Assembly (NCBI GenBank): GCA_963788205.1
Contig: CAWBGG010000004.1
Span: 62,001-126,000 of the forward strand
Reading direction: 5' to 3'
Source of the DNA: CAVVMA01 sp963788205
GTDB lineage: Bacteria > Desulfobacterota > Binatia > Binatales > Binataceae
DNA length: 64,000 nucleotides
The notes beneath the pieces are model-generated. The model did not search any database. It was not told the origin of the DNA and worked only from the letters and a program-made list of their open reading frames with translations. Numbering within the stretch: position 1 is the first letter of the stretch; every line of letters starts with the position of its first letter. The position numbers and the translations under genes were made by a program. Positions 26,560 through 36,718 of the stretch are shown here, in pieces.

Positions 26560-27546
26560 CTACGGCTGTGCTGCTGGTGAGCGGGTATCGCGCGGCTCTT
26601 CTCCTGGACCTTGCGCTGGACGTTGGGCCGCCGGGCCTTGTGCCGGACCTGGCGCCGACATGCGCCGCATCATCATCGCGAGGAGTGCGTCATAGGCGCG
26701 ATCGGGAAGTATCCAGTGGAACAAGGCCATCAGCTTGGCGTCGGTGCCGACCAGGTAGCGTGTGCGGGGGCGGCGCGCGGTGAGCGCGTGCGCGATCGCC
26801 TGCGCAACGCGCTCGGCCGGTATCGCCATCCCTTCCTGGGCTGCGACCAGCCGGCCCATCCGGGCGATCTCGTCTGCATACAGGCGCAAGCCTTCGGGCG
26901 GAAGCGAGCGCGTGACCTCGTCGACAGTATCGCGGCTCTTGTCCCATATCGCGGTCTGCACCGCGCCCGGCTCGATCAGTGCGACCTCGATTCCCCACGG
27001 CTTCAACTCCGAGCGCAGGCAATCAGAGAGCGCTTCGAGCGCGAACTTGGAGGCGGCGTACGGGGCCAGGAACGGCGTGGCCGCTTTGCCGCCGACAGAG
27101 GAGATATTAACGATTCGTCCGCGGCTCGTGCGGAGCATCGGGATGAACGCCTGGATCACCGCCAACTGACCGACGAAATTCACTTCGAGCTGGCGGCGCA
27201 GCTCTGGCAGGCTGAGGAACTCCCCCGGCCCGCCCACGCCGATGCCGGCGTTGTTGACCAGCCCGGTGAAGAGTGTAGTTCCCATCGCCTGCTTCACATG
27301 CGCAGCGGCGGCCGCGATCGATTGCTGGTCGGTCACGTCGATCATCACTGGGCTGAGCCCCGCGGCACCCGACGCGGTCAGCGCGTCAGCATCGGCGGTC
27401 TTGCGTACTCCGGCGAAGACGCGGTAACCGAGCTGCGCGAGGTGAAGCGCGGTGGCCCTGCCGATGCCGGTTGAAGCGCCGGTGATCATCACTGCGCCCT
27501 TGACCGCCCCCCTTGCCGCGCCGTTAATCTGGCCGTCGTCTGGCAT
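26560..27546 (-). CDS. classical SDR-family oxidoreductase
   Basis: A 328-residue NAD(P)-dependent short-chain dehydrogenase. The cofactor motif is ITGASTGIGRAT (residues 20-31), NNAG follows, and the catalytic set is Ser in NISSVGGKAA with YAASK. A C-terminal extension past residue 295 is Pro/Gln/Ala-rich (GPAQGPAAQRPAQGP) and not conserved in the family. The start ATG has AGGAGA upstream. The sequence type (FAGVRKTADAD, VALIEPGAVQT) is that of retinol/17-beta-hydroxysteroid dehydrogenase-like SDRs; the substrate is unknown. Divergent from the SBBP gene at 27689. Confidence 0.85.
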   Translation of the reverse strand: MPDDGQINGAARGAVKGAVMITGASTGIGRATALHLAQLGYRVFAGVRKTADADALTASGAAGLSPVMIDVTDQQSIAAAAAHVKQAMGTTLFTGLVNNAGIGVGGPGEFLSLPELRRQLEVNFVGQLAVIQAFIPMLRTSRGRIVNISSVGGKAATPFLAPYAASKFALEALSDCLRSELKPWGIEVALIEPGAVQTAIWDKSRDTVDEVTRSLPPEGLRLYADEIARMGRLVAAQEGMAIPAERVAQAIAHALTARRPRTRYLVGTDAKLMALFHWILPDRAYDALLAMMMRRMSAPGPAQGPAAQRPAQGPGEEPRDTRSPAAQP

Positions 27547-27688
27547 AGAAAATCTCTCCTGAGCGTCGGAATTACCAAGTATTCCTTCGCGCGACGGCTA
27601 ACAAGGATGAGCGGTGAATTAGATGATGAGCGCTACGTCACTTCCAGCAGGCAGTTGATGCTCAAATCGGAGCTCCAGACACGATAGA

Positions 27689-30600
27689 ATGGCATCCACG
27701 ATGCGCGCACCGACGATGCAATTGGGCGACAATCGCTGGCACCTGCGAAGATTTGTGGTTTTCGCTGCGCTCGCGGCATCGCTCGCCTGCGCGCTCGTGT
27801 TCGGCCACTATTCGATGAGCCGAGGCGTCCGCCCGCACGTCAATGCGGAGACGGCCGCGTCGGTCGGAAGCGCTCGCGCAGAGTTGCCATTCTACTTCGA
27901 GCGCAACGTCGGCCAGACCGATCCTGAAGTACGGTTTGTTGCGCATAGCCGAGGCTCCACGATCTTCCTGACCGATCGCGAAGCCGTACTCTCGTTGCAA
28001 CCGTCCGCGCCTCGCGCGCATTTCTCCACCGGGGTCCGGCGCGTTTCGCAGCGATCGTCGCCGATCTCACGAGCTGGGAGCGTGCTGCGAATTGCGCCGA
28101 TCGGCGCCGATTCGGCGGCGACGATCGAAGGCCTCGATCCGCTGCCGGGGCGCGTGAACTATTTGATCGGTGATGACCGCGCCGGATGGCACACCGATAT
28201 CCAGACCTTCGCGCGAGTGCGCTATCGCGGAATTTATCCGGGAGTCGACCTAGCTTACTACGGCGCCGACGGCGGTCTCGAATTCGACCTGAATGCCGCG
28301 CCGCGCGCTGCGCTGGATCGGGTGAAGTTCTCGATTGATGGCGCCGACAACGTCACGGCCGATTCCGCCGGCGGCCTGGTCCTTACGACCGCCTCGGGCC
28401 GCGTCACGATGCGCAAACCGCGCGTCTATCAGGATGGCGCGGGCGTCCGCCATTCGCTCGAGGGCAGCTACTCGGTCACGCGCGCCTGCCGGACCTCGGC
28501 GTGGACGGTTGGTATCACCGTCGCCGGCTACGATCGCGCCCTGCCGCTGGTGATCGATCCGCAACTGATCTATTCGACCTACTTTGGAGGCGGCGGCAAC
28601 AACTTCAATGATCTCGCGCAGGTGACGCCGTTCCTGCCGCTCGATATCCAGGGCTCGGACGCCGGATTCGGCATCGCCGTCGACGGGAGCGGAGACATCT
28701 ACGTCACGGGAATCGCTTACTCGTCGAATTTCCCCGTCGCCAGCGCATTGCAGAAGCACGACAAGGGCTCGGGCAAGCCGCCGGTCCAGAGCTCGAACGC
28801 CTTCATCGCCAAGCTCGACCCGACCAAGAGCGGCGCCGCCTCGCTGATCTATGCGACCTATCTGGGCGGAAGCGGCGATCCGTCGAGCAAGGGCAGCGAC
28901 GGCGACTTCGCCTCCGGTATCGCGGTCGACGGAGATGGCGAGGCCTACATTGCGGGCGGGACCTATTCCCTCAACTTTCCGAACCCGAACTGCGGCTCGT
29001 TCGGAATCGGCAACAACAAGGCCGCGTCGAACATCGATAACGGCTTCGTCGCCGAGCTCAATCCCGCCGGCAACAAATTGGTGTACTCGTGCTTTATCCA
29101 CGGCAGCGACGGCGCGCCGGCGAGCCGGATCGCGATAATGCCCGGATGCGCATCAAACTGCTCCGCGGATGTTTCCGGCGTCACCACCTCGGACGGTCCC
29201 GACGATTTCGTGATCGTCAATGGCAACCAGGCCGCCAATCCGGATCAGAATTCCTACAGCGCCACCTACCTGATGGTGATCGCGGGCGGCGGAGGATCGA
29301 TCCAATACTCCACCTTCTATGGAGGCAGCGGCACGCCCGACGGTGGCGAGGCGGCGGCGGGAATCGCGGTCGACTCGGCCGGCCACGCCTACCTGACCGG
29401 GTTCACCTTCTCGGTCGATCTGCCGCTGCAGAACCCGCTGCAAGTCAGCAACAACAGCACGGTGCATCAGGTCCCGACCGCCTTTGTGGCCGAATTCGAT
29501 CCGAGCCAGAGCGGCGCCGCCTCGCTGGTGTATTCGAGTTATCTGGGCGGCAGCGGCGGTGAGAACGGCAGCGGTATCGCGATCGATCCCTTCGGCCATG
29601 TCGTTGTGGCCGGCATCACCGCGTCGGTCGATTTCCCGGTCGTCAACCCGTTCCAGCCGCAGCATAATGGCAACGCCTCGGGCGCCGGCGGACTGTACAA
29701 CGCCTTCATATCGGAGATCGATCCGACGCAGACTTCGGTGAATCAACTGATCTACTCCACGTATCTGGGCGGGAGCGGCGGTTTCACCTTCAACGGCGAC
29801 GGCGCGCTGGACCTCGCGCTCGACGGCGCGGGCGATATCTTCGTGGCGGGCGTGGCCTTCTCGGAAGATTTCCCGGTCACTCCCTCGGCATGCCAGCAGC
29901 AGAACAACTCGCTCTTCGGCTCCGCCAACGCATTCGTCAGCGAGCTGGATCCCACCCAGACGGTGCCCGCAAACCAGTTGGTCTTTTCCACCTACCTGGG
30001 CGGCGATCTGGCCGACGTGGGAACGTCTATCAGAGTTGACAGTTCGGGGCACGCCGCGATCGGAGGAGTGACCTCCTCGACCAACTTTCCGATTACGGCG
30101 AGCGCTTTTCAGAAATCCAATCGCGCCTTCAGAAGCCTCAACAACTTTTCGACCAACGCCTTTGTCGCCGAGTTGGACCCGTCGAGCACGCAATGCCAGC
30201 TTCCGGTTCTGCGCGCCACTCCGGCGAAACTCGAGCTCGGCGCTTCGCTTTTCGGCGGGACGGCGGCCTGCCCGGCCGGCAGAAAGTGCTCAGGCTGTCA
30301 AATCCGGTCACCCCGTTTCAGAGTCAAATAGTGACTATTGACAGCATCACGAGCAGCCCCGGCTTCAACGTGCTCCCTGAATTATGCATCGGACCGATTT
30401 TGCCGAAGACCAGTTGCACGATGCCGATCACATACACGCCGGGCGCTCTGAACGCGGCCACCGGCTCGATTACGGTTACTTACAACTCCGGCCAGAGCAC
30501 GCTCACCGTGCCGGCCACCGGCAGCGGCATCGCGGGTGAAATAGAGGTCAGCCCGGCAGCGCTCGATTTCGGCAAGGTGGCGGCCGGAGCGGGCAAATCC

Positions 30601-30849
30601 AGGATTGTGAAAGTGGTCAACAAAAACGCAGTAGCTATCGACATGGGACCGTACAACATCGCCGGCCCCGGCGCGGGCTTCGCGATCAGCGACAACACCT
30701 GCGCTTCTAGTGTTGACGCCAACGGCGCCTGCGAAATCGAGGTGACCTTCACGCCGGCGGGTCCCGGCAAGCAGACCGGCACGCTTTCGATCGGCAGTTT
30801 CACCAAGCACAATCCCACGCTCGTAAAGCTCACCGGCACGCTCCGTTAG
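27689..30849 (+). CDS. SBBP-repeat beta-propeller protein with C-terminal ASH domains, frameshifted near 30285
   Basis: About 1050 residues after correction of one missing base near 30285. The N-terminus has a membrane-spanning signal (FVVFAALAASLACALVF), then a DUF7948-type domain (FYFERNVGQTDPEVRFVA). Residues 290-830 are SBBP propeller repeats of the form YSTYLGGSG...GIAVDSSGHAYLTG. The downstream frame then continues with two ASH-like modules (VLRLSNPVTPF..., and LDFGKVAAGAGKSRIV...), which are normally fused in this family. The protein is probably secreted or surface-exposed and has a structural or binding role. The unshifted frame stops at 30331. Confidence 0.8.
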
Positions 30850-30869
30850 CCTGTTCGTTCCAGCCGAAG

Positions 30870-32402
30870 TTGAAGGCTGTTCGGCGCGGACGCTATGGTG
30901 AGCACCATGGGTCGGGCAGCGCGCGGCGCCGCGAACGGAGATCGCGGCCGGTGATCAGCGGCGAGTCGCGCGCGCGGGCGTGGCGATGGCCGCGAGCGCT
31001 CCATCTCGGGACCTTGTTGGCGATCGTCGTGGTCGGAACGGGACTCCGGCTTGATCTCCTTTTCCAGCCGATGCGCTACGACGAATCCATTACATTTGTC
31101 GCCTATGCTTCGCGGCCGCTGCGTTCCGCGCTTTCGCTTTACCAGAACCCCAACAACCACCTGCTGCATACTTTGCTCGTCCATATTTCGGTCGCGATCT
31201 TTGGAACGCAGCCCTGGGCGATTCGCCTGCCCGCGCTGATCGCGGGCATCCTGATGATTCCCGCGACCTACCTGATGGCGGCGGAGTTCTTCGGGCCCAA
31301 TGTTGGCATAGTTGCCGCCGGATTTGTGGCGTCCTGTTCGGCATTGATTGAGTATTCGACCAACGCGCGTGGCTATACCATATTGTGCGTCTGCTTTTTG
31401 CTGGCTCTGTTTCTCGCCAAACGCCTTACCACCGCGAGTAGCCTTGCCGGCTGGGGTCTTTTTGCCTTCGTCTGCGCGATGGGCTTTTACACGATCCCGA
31501 TCATGCTCTTTCCGTTCGGGACAATCGTCGTCTGGCTGGTTTTCGATCAGCTCTCGCCCGGCCGGACCGGCGGCCGGGCACAGCTATGGAGATACGCGCT
31601 CTGGTCATTGCTCCTGACCGGGTTGTTGGTATTCGTTCTCTATTGTCCGGTGCTGGTGACAATGGGCTGGCGGAGCCTGTTTGCCAACCCCTTCGTGAGT
31701 CCGCAGCCACAGTTCCTGGCGATGCTGTCCCGCTCGATGCCGGGGAACTATCAGTTGGTCGATCGCGATCTTCCCCCCGTCCTTCAATACGCGCTGGCTA
31801 TCGGCGTGGTGCTATCGCTGATTTTGCCTCGCCCTGACGCGAGTCAGGCGCTCCGGTTGGCCGCGGCGGCGGTACTGTGGTGTTCGATGGTCTTGCTGGC
31901 GCTTCGGGTGTCGCCTTACGACCGGGTTTGGCTCTTCCTGGTCCCGCCCTACTTCGCGCTCGCGTCGCAGGGCTGGAGTTTTCTGGCCGGATGGGTCCCG
32001 GACCGCGCGCTCGTGGCGGTGCCCCTGTTGGCGCTCGGCTTGGGCCTCCATACGATTGCAGACCGTTCCGTGCTGCTTGCCGATGTGAACGGTCAGATGC
32101 CCGATGGCGAACAGGTCGCGCTTTTTCTGAAGCCCAACCTGACCGCTTCCTGCCCGGTTGTCGCAAGCGTGCCCGCGATTGGGATCCTCGCCTACTATTT
32201 CCAGCAAGATCATCTGCCGCTCGATCTGGTGACTTGGGGCCCGGAGCCAAAGCGCCGATGCTTTATCGTGGTCGTCAGCAAGTTCGGCCAATCGCTCGCG
32301 CAAGTACTCGCCGATCGCCAAGTGCGCGCCCCCGTCAAGACCGCCACCGTCATAAGATCGTTCGACTCGGCGACCGTCTACCGGGTGGAACTGGAAGAAT
32401 AG
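30870..32402 (+). CDS. GT39-like polytopic membrane glycosyltransferase
   Basis: Up to 510 residues; the TTG at 30870 gives the longest form, but the GTG at 30951 starts closer to the first membrane helix and may be preferred. At least ten hydrophobic segments are visible (LGTLLAIVVVGTGLRLDLLF first). The first periplasmic loop contains MRYDES with an Asp-Glu pair, the catalytic and metal position in ArnT/PMT-like GT-C enzymes. Substrates would be polyprenyl-phosphate sugars; the acceptor is unknown. The N-terminal 27 residues of the long form are Arg-rich and look untranslated. Confidence 0.7.
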   Translation: MKAVRRGRYGEHHGSGSARRRERRSRPVISGESRARAWRWPRALHLGTLLAIVVVGTGLRLDLLFQPMRYDESITFVAYASRPLRSALSLYQNPNNHLLHTLLVHISVAIFGTQPWAIRLPALIAGILMIPATYLMAAEFFGPNVGIVAAGFVASCSALIEYSTNARGYTILCVCFLLALFLAKRLTTASSLAGWGLFAFVCAMGFYTIPIMLFPFGTIVVWLVFDQLSPGRTGGRAQLWRYALWSLLLTGLLVFVLYCPVLVTMGWRSLFANPFVSPQPQFLAMLSRSMPGNYQLVDRDLPPVLQYALAIGVVLSLILPRPDASQALRLAAAAVLWCSMVLLALRVSPYDRVWLFLVPPYFALASQGWSFLAGWVPDRALVAVPLLALGLGLHTIADRSVLLADVNGQMPDGEQVALFLKPNLTASCPVVASVPAIGILAYYFQQDHLPLDLVTWGPEPKRRCFIVVVSKFGQSLAQVLADRQVRAPVKTATVIRSFDSATVYRVELEE

Positions 32403-32419
32403 AAATCCGCACTGCCCGA

Positions 32420-32440
32420 CGGGCCGCGATTCGCGGCCCG
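32420..32440 (+). terminator. hairpin after the GT39-like gene
   Basis: CGGGCCGCGA-T-TCGCGGCCCG with perfect 10-bp arms, 18 bp after the stop codon. There is no U-run, so termination is only possible. Confidence 0.4.
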
Positions 32441-32556
32441 CCGTCAACGGCTAATCGCTTCGCGTAGGTTCCTTCGCCGAGCCTCAGGACAAGCTCTTCG
32501 GCTTCGCCAGGCTCGCCTCAGAGTTTGTGAATTTTTGGCCGGCCGGCAAAGCTCAG

Positions 32557-32732
32557 CATTGGGTAAACCCTCACCCGGCCACGGTAGCGCCTCTCGGCGC
32601 TGTGGCCGCCCTCTCCCAGGTCATCGCCACCGGCGCGGGGGAGAGGGCCTTCAGAACGCCTCTCCCTATCCTGGGAGAGGCCGGCGCGCGCGCGTGAGCG
32701 CGAATCCGCGCCGGGTGAGGGTTTACCCAATG
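32557..32732. mobile_element. 176-bp MITE-like element with 23-bp perfect terminal inverted repeats
   Basis: The left arm (32557-32579) and right arm (32710-32732) are exact reverse complements. The inside has no open frame and contains CTCTCCC/GGGAGAG motifs. Part of the signature recurs at 14656-14706. No target-site duplication was identified. Confidence 0.65.
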
Positions 32733-32872
32733 CACTCATCCTTCGCGCGAAAAATTCACTACGCGGAGCGATTTGTCTGGGCTCCCGGTTATGCAAAGCT
32801 CTCTGGAACAGGGCTACCACCAGGAGCGGCGGCAGCGGCGTTTCACAACCTCGGGCGGGAGTACACAAAATC

Positions 32873-33817
32873 ATGTCTGACGGAAAAAGCTGGACGGCTG
32901 ATGATCTTCCGGATCTCTCCGGCAAGACGATCGTCGTTACCGGCGGCAATAGCGGTATCGGCTACGAGGCGGCGGTCCAATTGGCGCGCAAGCGGGCGCG
33001 AGTCGTGCTCGCCTGCCGCAACATGGAAAAGGCGCGGGCAGCAGCCGCCGGGATTGCCGCGCTGGCGCCGGGAGCCGCGGTTGAGGCGATGGAGCTGGAC
33101 CTTTCCAGTCTCGCTTCGATACGCAGCTTTGCGGAGAGCTTCAAGGCGCGCAACCGCGTGCTCCACACGCTGTGCAACAACGCCGGCGTGATGGCGATTC
33201 CGTATTGCCGCACGGCCGACGGCTTCGAGATGCAGTTCGGCACCAATCACCTGGGTCATTTCGCCCTGACCGGTCTGTTGCTCGACCGGCTGCTGGCGGC
33301 GGCGGATGGCGCCCGCGTGGTCACGGTCAGCAGCGGGGCCCATCGGATGGGCCGAATTCGCTTCGACGATTTGCAGTGGACCCAGGGGTATCGCAAGTGG
33401 CGCGCATACGGACAGAGCAAGCTGGCGAATCTGCTGTTCGCCTTCGAGCTGCAGCGGCGAATCGAAGCCGCCGGCGCGAAGCTGATCAGCGTCGCGTGCC
33501 ATCCCGGATACGCCGCGACCAACCTGCAAGCGATGGGTCCCCGGATGGAAGGTTCCTCGTTGATGGAGATGGTGATGGGATTGTCCAATCGCCTCTTCGC
33601 GCAGAGCGGTGCGATGGGCGCGCTGCCAACCCTCTATGCGGCTGCGGCGCCCGGCCTGCGCGGCGGCGAATATATCGGGCCGGACGGTCTCGGCGAGATG
33701 TGGGGCCATCCGAAACAAGTCGAATGCAGCGCCGCGGCGCAAGATACGGCTGCGGCCGCCCGGCTCTGGCAGATCTCCGAGCAACTTACCAACGTGCATT
33801 TTCCGTTGGGAAGTTAG
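32873..33817 (+). CDS. SDR-family oxidoreductase (retinol-dehydrogenase-like)
   Basis: A 314-residue short-chain dehydrogenase. Cofactor motif VVTGGNSGIGYEAA (residues 22-35), CNNAGVM, Ser in TVSSGAH and the active pair YGQSK are all present. The type (LACRNMEKARAA, then DLSSLASIRSFA and GTNHLGHFALT) is that of WW-domain-oxidoreductase/retinol-dehydrogenase-like enzymes acting on lipophilic alcohols or ketones. No membrane segment is seen. The gene stands alone after a repeat-rich intergenic region. Confidence 0.88.
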   Translation: MSDGKSWTADDLPDLSGKTIVVTGGNSGIGYEAAVQLARKRARVVLACRNMEKARAAAAGIAALAPGAAVEAMELDLSSLASIRSFAESFKARNRVLHTLCNNAGVMAIPYCRTADGFEMQFGTNHLGHFALTGLLLDRLLAAADGARVVTVSSGAHRMGRIRFDDLQWTQGYRKWRAYGQSKLANLLFAFELQRRIEAAGAKLISVACHPGYAATNLQAMGPRMEGSSLMEMVMGLSNRLFAQSGAMGALPTLYAAAAPGLRGGEYIGPDGLGEMWGHPKQVECSAAAQDTAAAARLWQISEQLTNVHFPLGS

Positions 33818-34159
33818 TTAAGCCCGCGAATCACGCGCAAAGGAGCATCGATGCATCCCTCGTCGAACATCACATCAAGCCTCGCACCAGGCTCCGGACA
33901 ACCAGTAATGCGCCGCTCGGGCAGTGCGTCGGTCTCGCAATTCGGCTGTAGACAGTCAGAATCCGGGATTCCTCGCGCGGCAGCCACGCGCGGGAATGAC
34001 AGGAAAAAAGGCTGGCTGTCATTCTCGCGCGTTTGCGTTGCCTGGCGCGCGAAGAATCCCGAATCTCTTTCCTGCCGTGGCGAGGGGACGGAGTCGACCG
34101 AACCGGCAGGCCGCCGCAATCGTGCCAAACTGACGCACCACCGTCGCTGGGTAGCCGCG
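33818..34159. other. 342-bp intergenic region containing a dispersed palindromic repeat
   Basis: No gene supported. An open frame from 33851 joins the next gene, but it reads through the repeat at 33961-34065 and is not considered coding. Confidence 0.6.
33961..34065. repeat. dispersed palindromic repeat, copy 1
   Basis: About 105 bp with outer arms ATCCGGGATTCCTCGCGCG and CGCGCGAAGAATCCCGAAT that are near-complementary, and a centre with AATGACA/TGTCATT. A second full copy is at 38487-38590 and a half copy at 45439-45485. Confidence 0.8.
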
Positions 34160-34687
34160 ATGCTCGCGATAGCCGTCGCGATAGCAGCGTGGGCACCGCC
34201 AGCGCGCGCCGGCATCTCGCCACGCGACGAAACGGCGCTCGCGCAGGCGAGCCTGATTTATATCGCGACCGTCCGCAAGGACGGCAATCAGAGCAAGGCG
34301 GCGCCGGTCTGGTTCACTCCCGGCGCCGACAACGACTCGATTCTGATTCAGACCGGACCGGGCACCTGGAAGGCGAAACGGATCAGGCGTGGCAGCCCGG
34401 TATTGATCTGGATCGGTTCAGCGACCGGTCCGGCGTTTATCGGCAAGGCCGAAATTACCAGCGACACATCGATAAGGGACAAGATCCTCGACGACTTTCG
34501 CAAGAAATACTTCGCCAACCGGATGCTCGGGGTTGGCCCCTCGCAGGCCAAGTTCGACAGCGGCAAGGTAATCGCAATCAAGATCACGCCAGTACGCGAC
34601 TTCCCCGACGGTTTTGAGTCCGCGCCGGGAACCCCCGCTCCCGCGCTGGAGGCAGCCCCTTCGGGAGCGCCCACGCCCGCGCACTGA
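34160..34687 (+). CDS. exported PNPOx-like split-barrel protein
   Basis: A 175-residue protein from the ATG at 34160, giving a Sec signal (MLAIAVAIAAWAPPARA) directly at the start. The body (ASLIYIATVRKDGNQSKAAP, then PVLIWIGSATGPAFIGKAE) is the pyridoxamine-5'-phosphate-oxidase-like fold. The C-terminus is Pro/Ala-rich. Related to the exported protein at 26102. In other such proteins the pocket binds FMN, F420 or heme; which applies here is unknown. The stop codon lies at the left direct repeat of the islet at 34.7-36.8 kb. Confidence 0.7.
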   Translation: MLAIAVAIAAWAPPARAGISPRDETALAQASLIYIATVRKDGNQSKAAPVWFTPGADNDSILIQTGPGTWKAKRIRRGSPVLIWIGSATGPAFIGKAEITSDTSIRDKILDDFRKKYFANRMLGVGPSQAKFDSGKVIAIKITPVRDFPDGFESAPGTPAPALEAAPSGAPTPAH

Positions 34688-34725
34688 ATTGAATCGACGT
34701 GAATGCCGATCGCGCCGGGGTGTGA
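34685..34725 (+). repeat. left direct repeat of the 34.7-36.8 kb islet
   Basis: About 41 bp (GAATTGAATCGACGTGAATG and onwards) matching 36719-36760 with about five mismatches. It begins at the stop codon of the upstream gene. Confidence 0.6.
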
Positions 34726-34775
34726 AGTCAGGCCTTGCCGCGCGCTGCCGCCAAGATGGTTGAGATAGAATCTAC

Positions 34776-34787
34776 TTACTATAGTAA
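34776..34787. promoter_or_regulatory. perfect palindrome TTACTATAGTAA
   Basis: A 12-bp perfect palindrome in an AT-rich patch just inside the left end of the islet, between the left repeat and the first islet gene's 3' end. Could be an operator or recombination site; function unknown. Confidence 0.3.
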
Positions 34788-34839
34788 TTGATTATGCACA
34801 CTCGACCGCTGCCGCGCCGCGGGCAATCGAGCTTTTGCA

Positions 34840-35301
34840 TCAAGCGCTTGCACTCGGCCTCTTCGTGGTTGCCACTCCGATCTCGGACAGTACCCAAGTT
34901 CGATATAGGATTCTGTGACCAAGAAACACCCAAAAAATGCCCACCAAAAATGGTCGTACAGCCGGGTGATTGATCCCCAACCATAGGCGCCATAGCCCGA
35001 AGAAGAAGAACAGGTACAAGGCGAATACGTAGGGAAAGAAACCGGCCCAAGTAGCCAGCGCTAGCGCTAGACTCCGACGTGGCTCAAGTTTCATAACAAT
35101 CGCGAACGACCACGTACCGCCGATGCTCGCCAATGAACCAACCAAGGGAATGTATGTGTAGAGGTAAAATTCAGTCTGTAACCCCTGAGCCGTCAATACG
35201 TAAAGCGAATAGCCTAGAGGCACGAAGAGCATCAGCGTGGTTCCGGCCACGTAGATGTCAAGTTCAGGCCCGGTTAGGCTTGATCGCTCTTCCGTTGTCA
35301 T
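34840..35301 (-). CDS. hypothetical membrane protein (islet)
   Basis: A 153-residue protein from the ATG at 35301. Four hydrophobic segments are visible (LMLFVPLGYSLYVL, then YIPLVGSLASIGGTW, LALATWAGFFPYVFALYLFF and FLVGIFWVFLGHRILYR). Codon use is noticeably less GC-biased than in neighbouring genes, a sign of transfer. It starts 13 bp after the stop of the gene at 35315-35668, so the two form an operon. Family not recognised. Confidence 0.55.
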   Translation of the reverse strand: MTTEERSSLTGPELDIYVAGTTLMLFVPLGYSLYVLTAQGLQTEFYLYTYIPLVGSLASIGGTWSFAIVMKLEPRRSLALALATWAGFFPYVFALYLFFFFGLWRLWLGINHPAVRPFLVGIFWVFLGHRILYRTWVLSEIGVATTKRPSASA

Positions 35302-35314
35302 TAATGGTCGGGCG

Positions 35315-35668
35315 CTAGTGGCGGGAAGGCCACCAAAGCGGTGCGGAAGCAAACCCTAATATTTTCCGAAGGCGATTTACAAACGGCTCGGGATACGCCT
35401 TTCCGAAAAGGGCGTGGACAGCCGTGAGCGCTTGCTGGTGTTCTAACGGTGAAATTCCCTTGTACCCCTTCGAGGTCGCGTAATACGGCCTATGCAACGC
35501 GTGCGAGGGATCGTTTTTCACCCTCTCGATTTCGCGTCTAGCCCAGTAGCGGGATCGAAGCCACGCCGCTGATTTCAAAAGTCTCGCGAGTATGGCAACC
35601 AAAGAAACCATGGCCAGAACGCAGAGTCTTGATAACACGGCAATTGTGAAGTCGTACTCCCAAGACAT
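35315..35668 (-). CDS. hypothetical protein with one N-terminal membrane segment (islet)
   Basis: A 117-residue protein with a single N-terminal hydrophobic segment (LSRLCVLAMVSLVAILARLL) followed by a basic region (WARREIERVKND) and a soluble tail. It is first in a two-gene operon with 34840-35301. Lower-GC codon use suggests horizontal origin. No family recognised. Confidence 0.5.
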   Translation of the reverse strand: MSWEYDFTIAVLSRLCVLAMVSLVAILARLLKSAAWLRSRYWARREIERVKNDPSHALHRPYYATSKGYKGISPLEHQQALTAVHALFGKAYPEPFVNRLRKILGFASAPLWWPSRH

Positions 35669-35905
35669 TCGGAGAGCCCTCGGTTTGAGAGATTTTTTCG
35701 TCCCTCGAATTATCTCTCAAATTTCAGTGAGCACCAACGTGGTATTGGCCGCCGCTTCGAGACAAATCCACAGGACGAAGCTTTGATCGCTTCGCGGCAC
35801 GCCCGCGCGCTCGAGCCGCGCCATCGGACCGTGTTAATTGAGCGGATATGGAGCTCCGTTACGCCGCCGCGCTCGCGCTCACGGGCGAAGGTGACTGTCA
35901 GTGGC

Positions 35906-36472
35906 CTATTCCGCAGGTGGCTCTGGCGATCTCGGAGGAACAAATTTATAACTTTCCTCTCTCAATCTCGGCAGTATCTGGTGAATCTCCCTGACTAATG
36001 CTCTGATATCGAATTGTTGGCTCCAGAATGTCAATATGCCGCTCGCCGGATCGTAGGTGCGGAATTTATCAATGTCGTCCAGCCCTCTAATAGCGTCGGG
36101 GCCGAGAACCGCGTTTACCGGTATCAAAGTAAGGTCAAGATAGTTGCGCCGCTGAGACGTCTTACTCCACTGGTCGAGCCTTTCGTCAAAATGTTCGTAG
36201 TTATTGCGCATAGCAACCGCGAGAAGAGGAGAATCATCGGCTAAAGCTATCGAAGCGCGAAGCTCTCGGCGCGCTTCAGCCAAGTGTCCACCCGCGCCCC
36301 AAAATACTTTGGAGATGTTGGCGGCGGAATTCAGCAGATTTTGCAGGCTGTAAAAGACGCCAATTGTGTCGTCCCGCACGAGTGCGGCATTGATATCGTG
36401 GGCAGCTACAAGCGCAAATTGGCATTGCAGGAGCGCTTGACGTTGAAACATTCGCAAAAGAAATATATCCAT
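35906..36472 (-). CDS. hypothetical soluble protein (islet)
   Basis: A 188-residue protein without membrane segments, rich in aromatic and acidic residues; the N-terminal half looks helical (QALLQCQFALVAAHDINAAL, then SLQNLLNSAANISKVF). The C-terminal half contains LTLIPVNAVLG and FRTYDPASGILTFW. Codon use is of the same atypical kind as the other islet genes. The start could be the ATG at 36472 or 36451. Not recognised; the length and even composition support a real gene. Confidence 0.5.
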   Translation of the reverse strand: MDIFLLRMFQRQALLQCQFALVAAHDINAALVRDDTIGVFYSLQNLLNSAANISKVFWGAGGHLAEARRELRASIALADDSPLLAVAMRNNYEHFDERLDQWSKTSQRRNYLDLTLIPVNAVLGPDAIRGLDDIDKFRTYDPASGILTFWSQQFDIRALVREIHQILPRLREESYKFVPPRSPEPPAE

Positions 36473-36718
36473 AGCACAGCACTACGAGGCGTCTACCCCA
36501 CCACCAGGAACCAAAGAATCTAGACCGGATGAAGGCGGCTCTACGCAGGATCGCTCAAGTCCCCAAATCCGAGGGTCTTCGGGCTCCTCATTGCTCTGCC
36601 CAGATATTGTGAGCAGCGCCGCGCGTGTGATCAAGTTGTGATCATCTTTTCAAACGCGATGGGTTTTTAAGGGTCTGAATGAACCGCCCGAAACGCCAAA
36701 AACCCTGAAATTACGAAA

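Larger units (their letters stand above)
32403..32872. other. 470-bp intergenic repeat-rich region
   Basis: No gene is supported. It holds a hairpin (32420-32440), a 176-bp inverted-repeat element (32557-32732), and at about 32759-32780 a fragment that is the reverse complement of part of the repeat at 49791. The promoter of the SDR gene must lie near 32800-32870. Confidence 0.7.

Noticed and set aside
33851..34159. N-terminal extension of the exported PNPOx-like protein
   Set aside because: It would translate a dispersed repeat and hide the signal peptide that begins at 34160.
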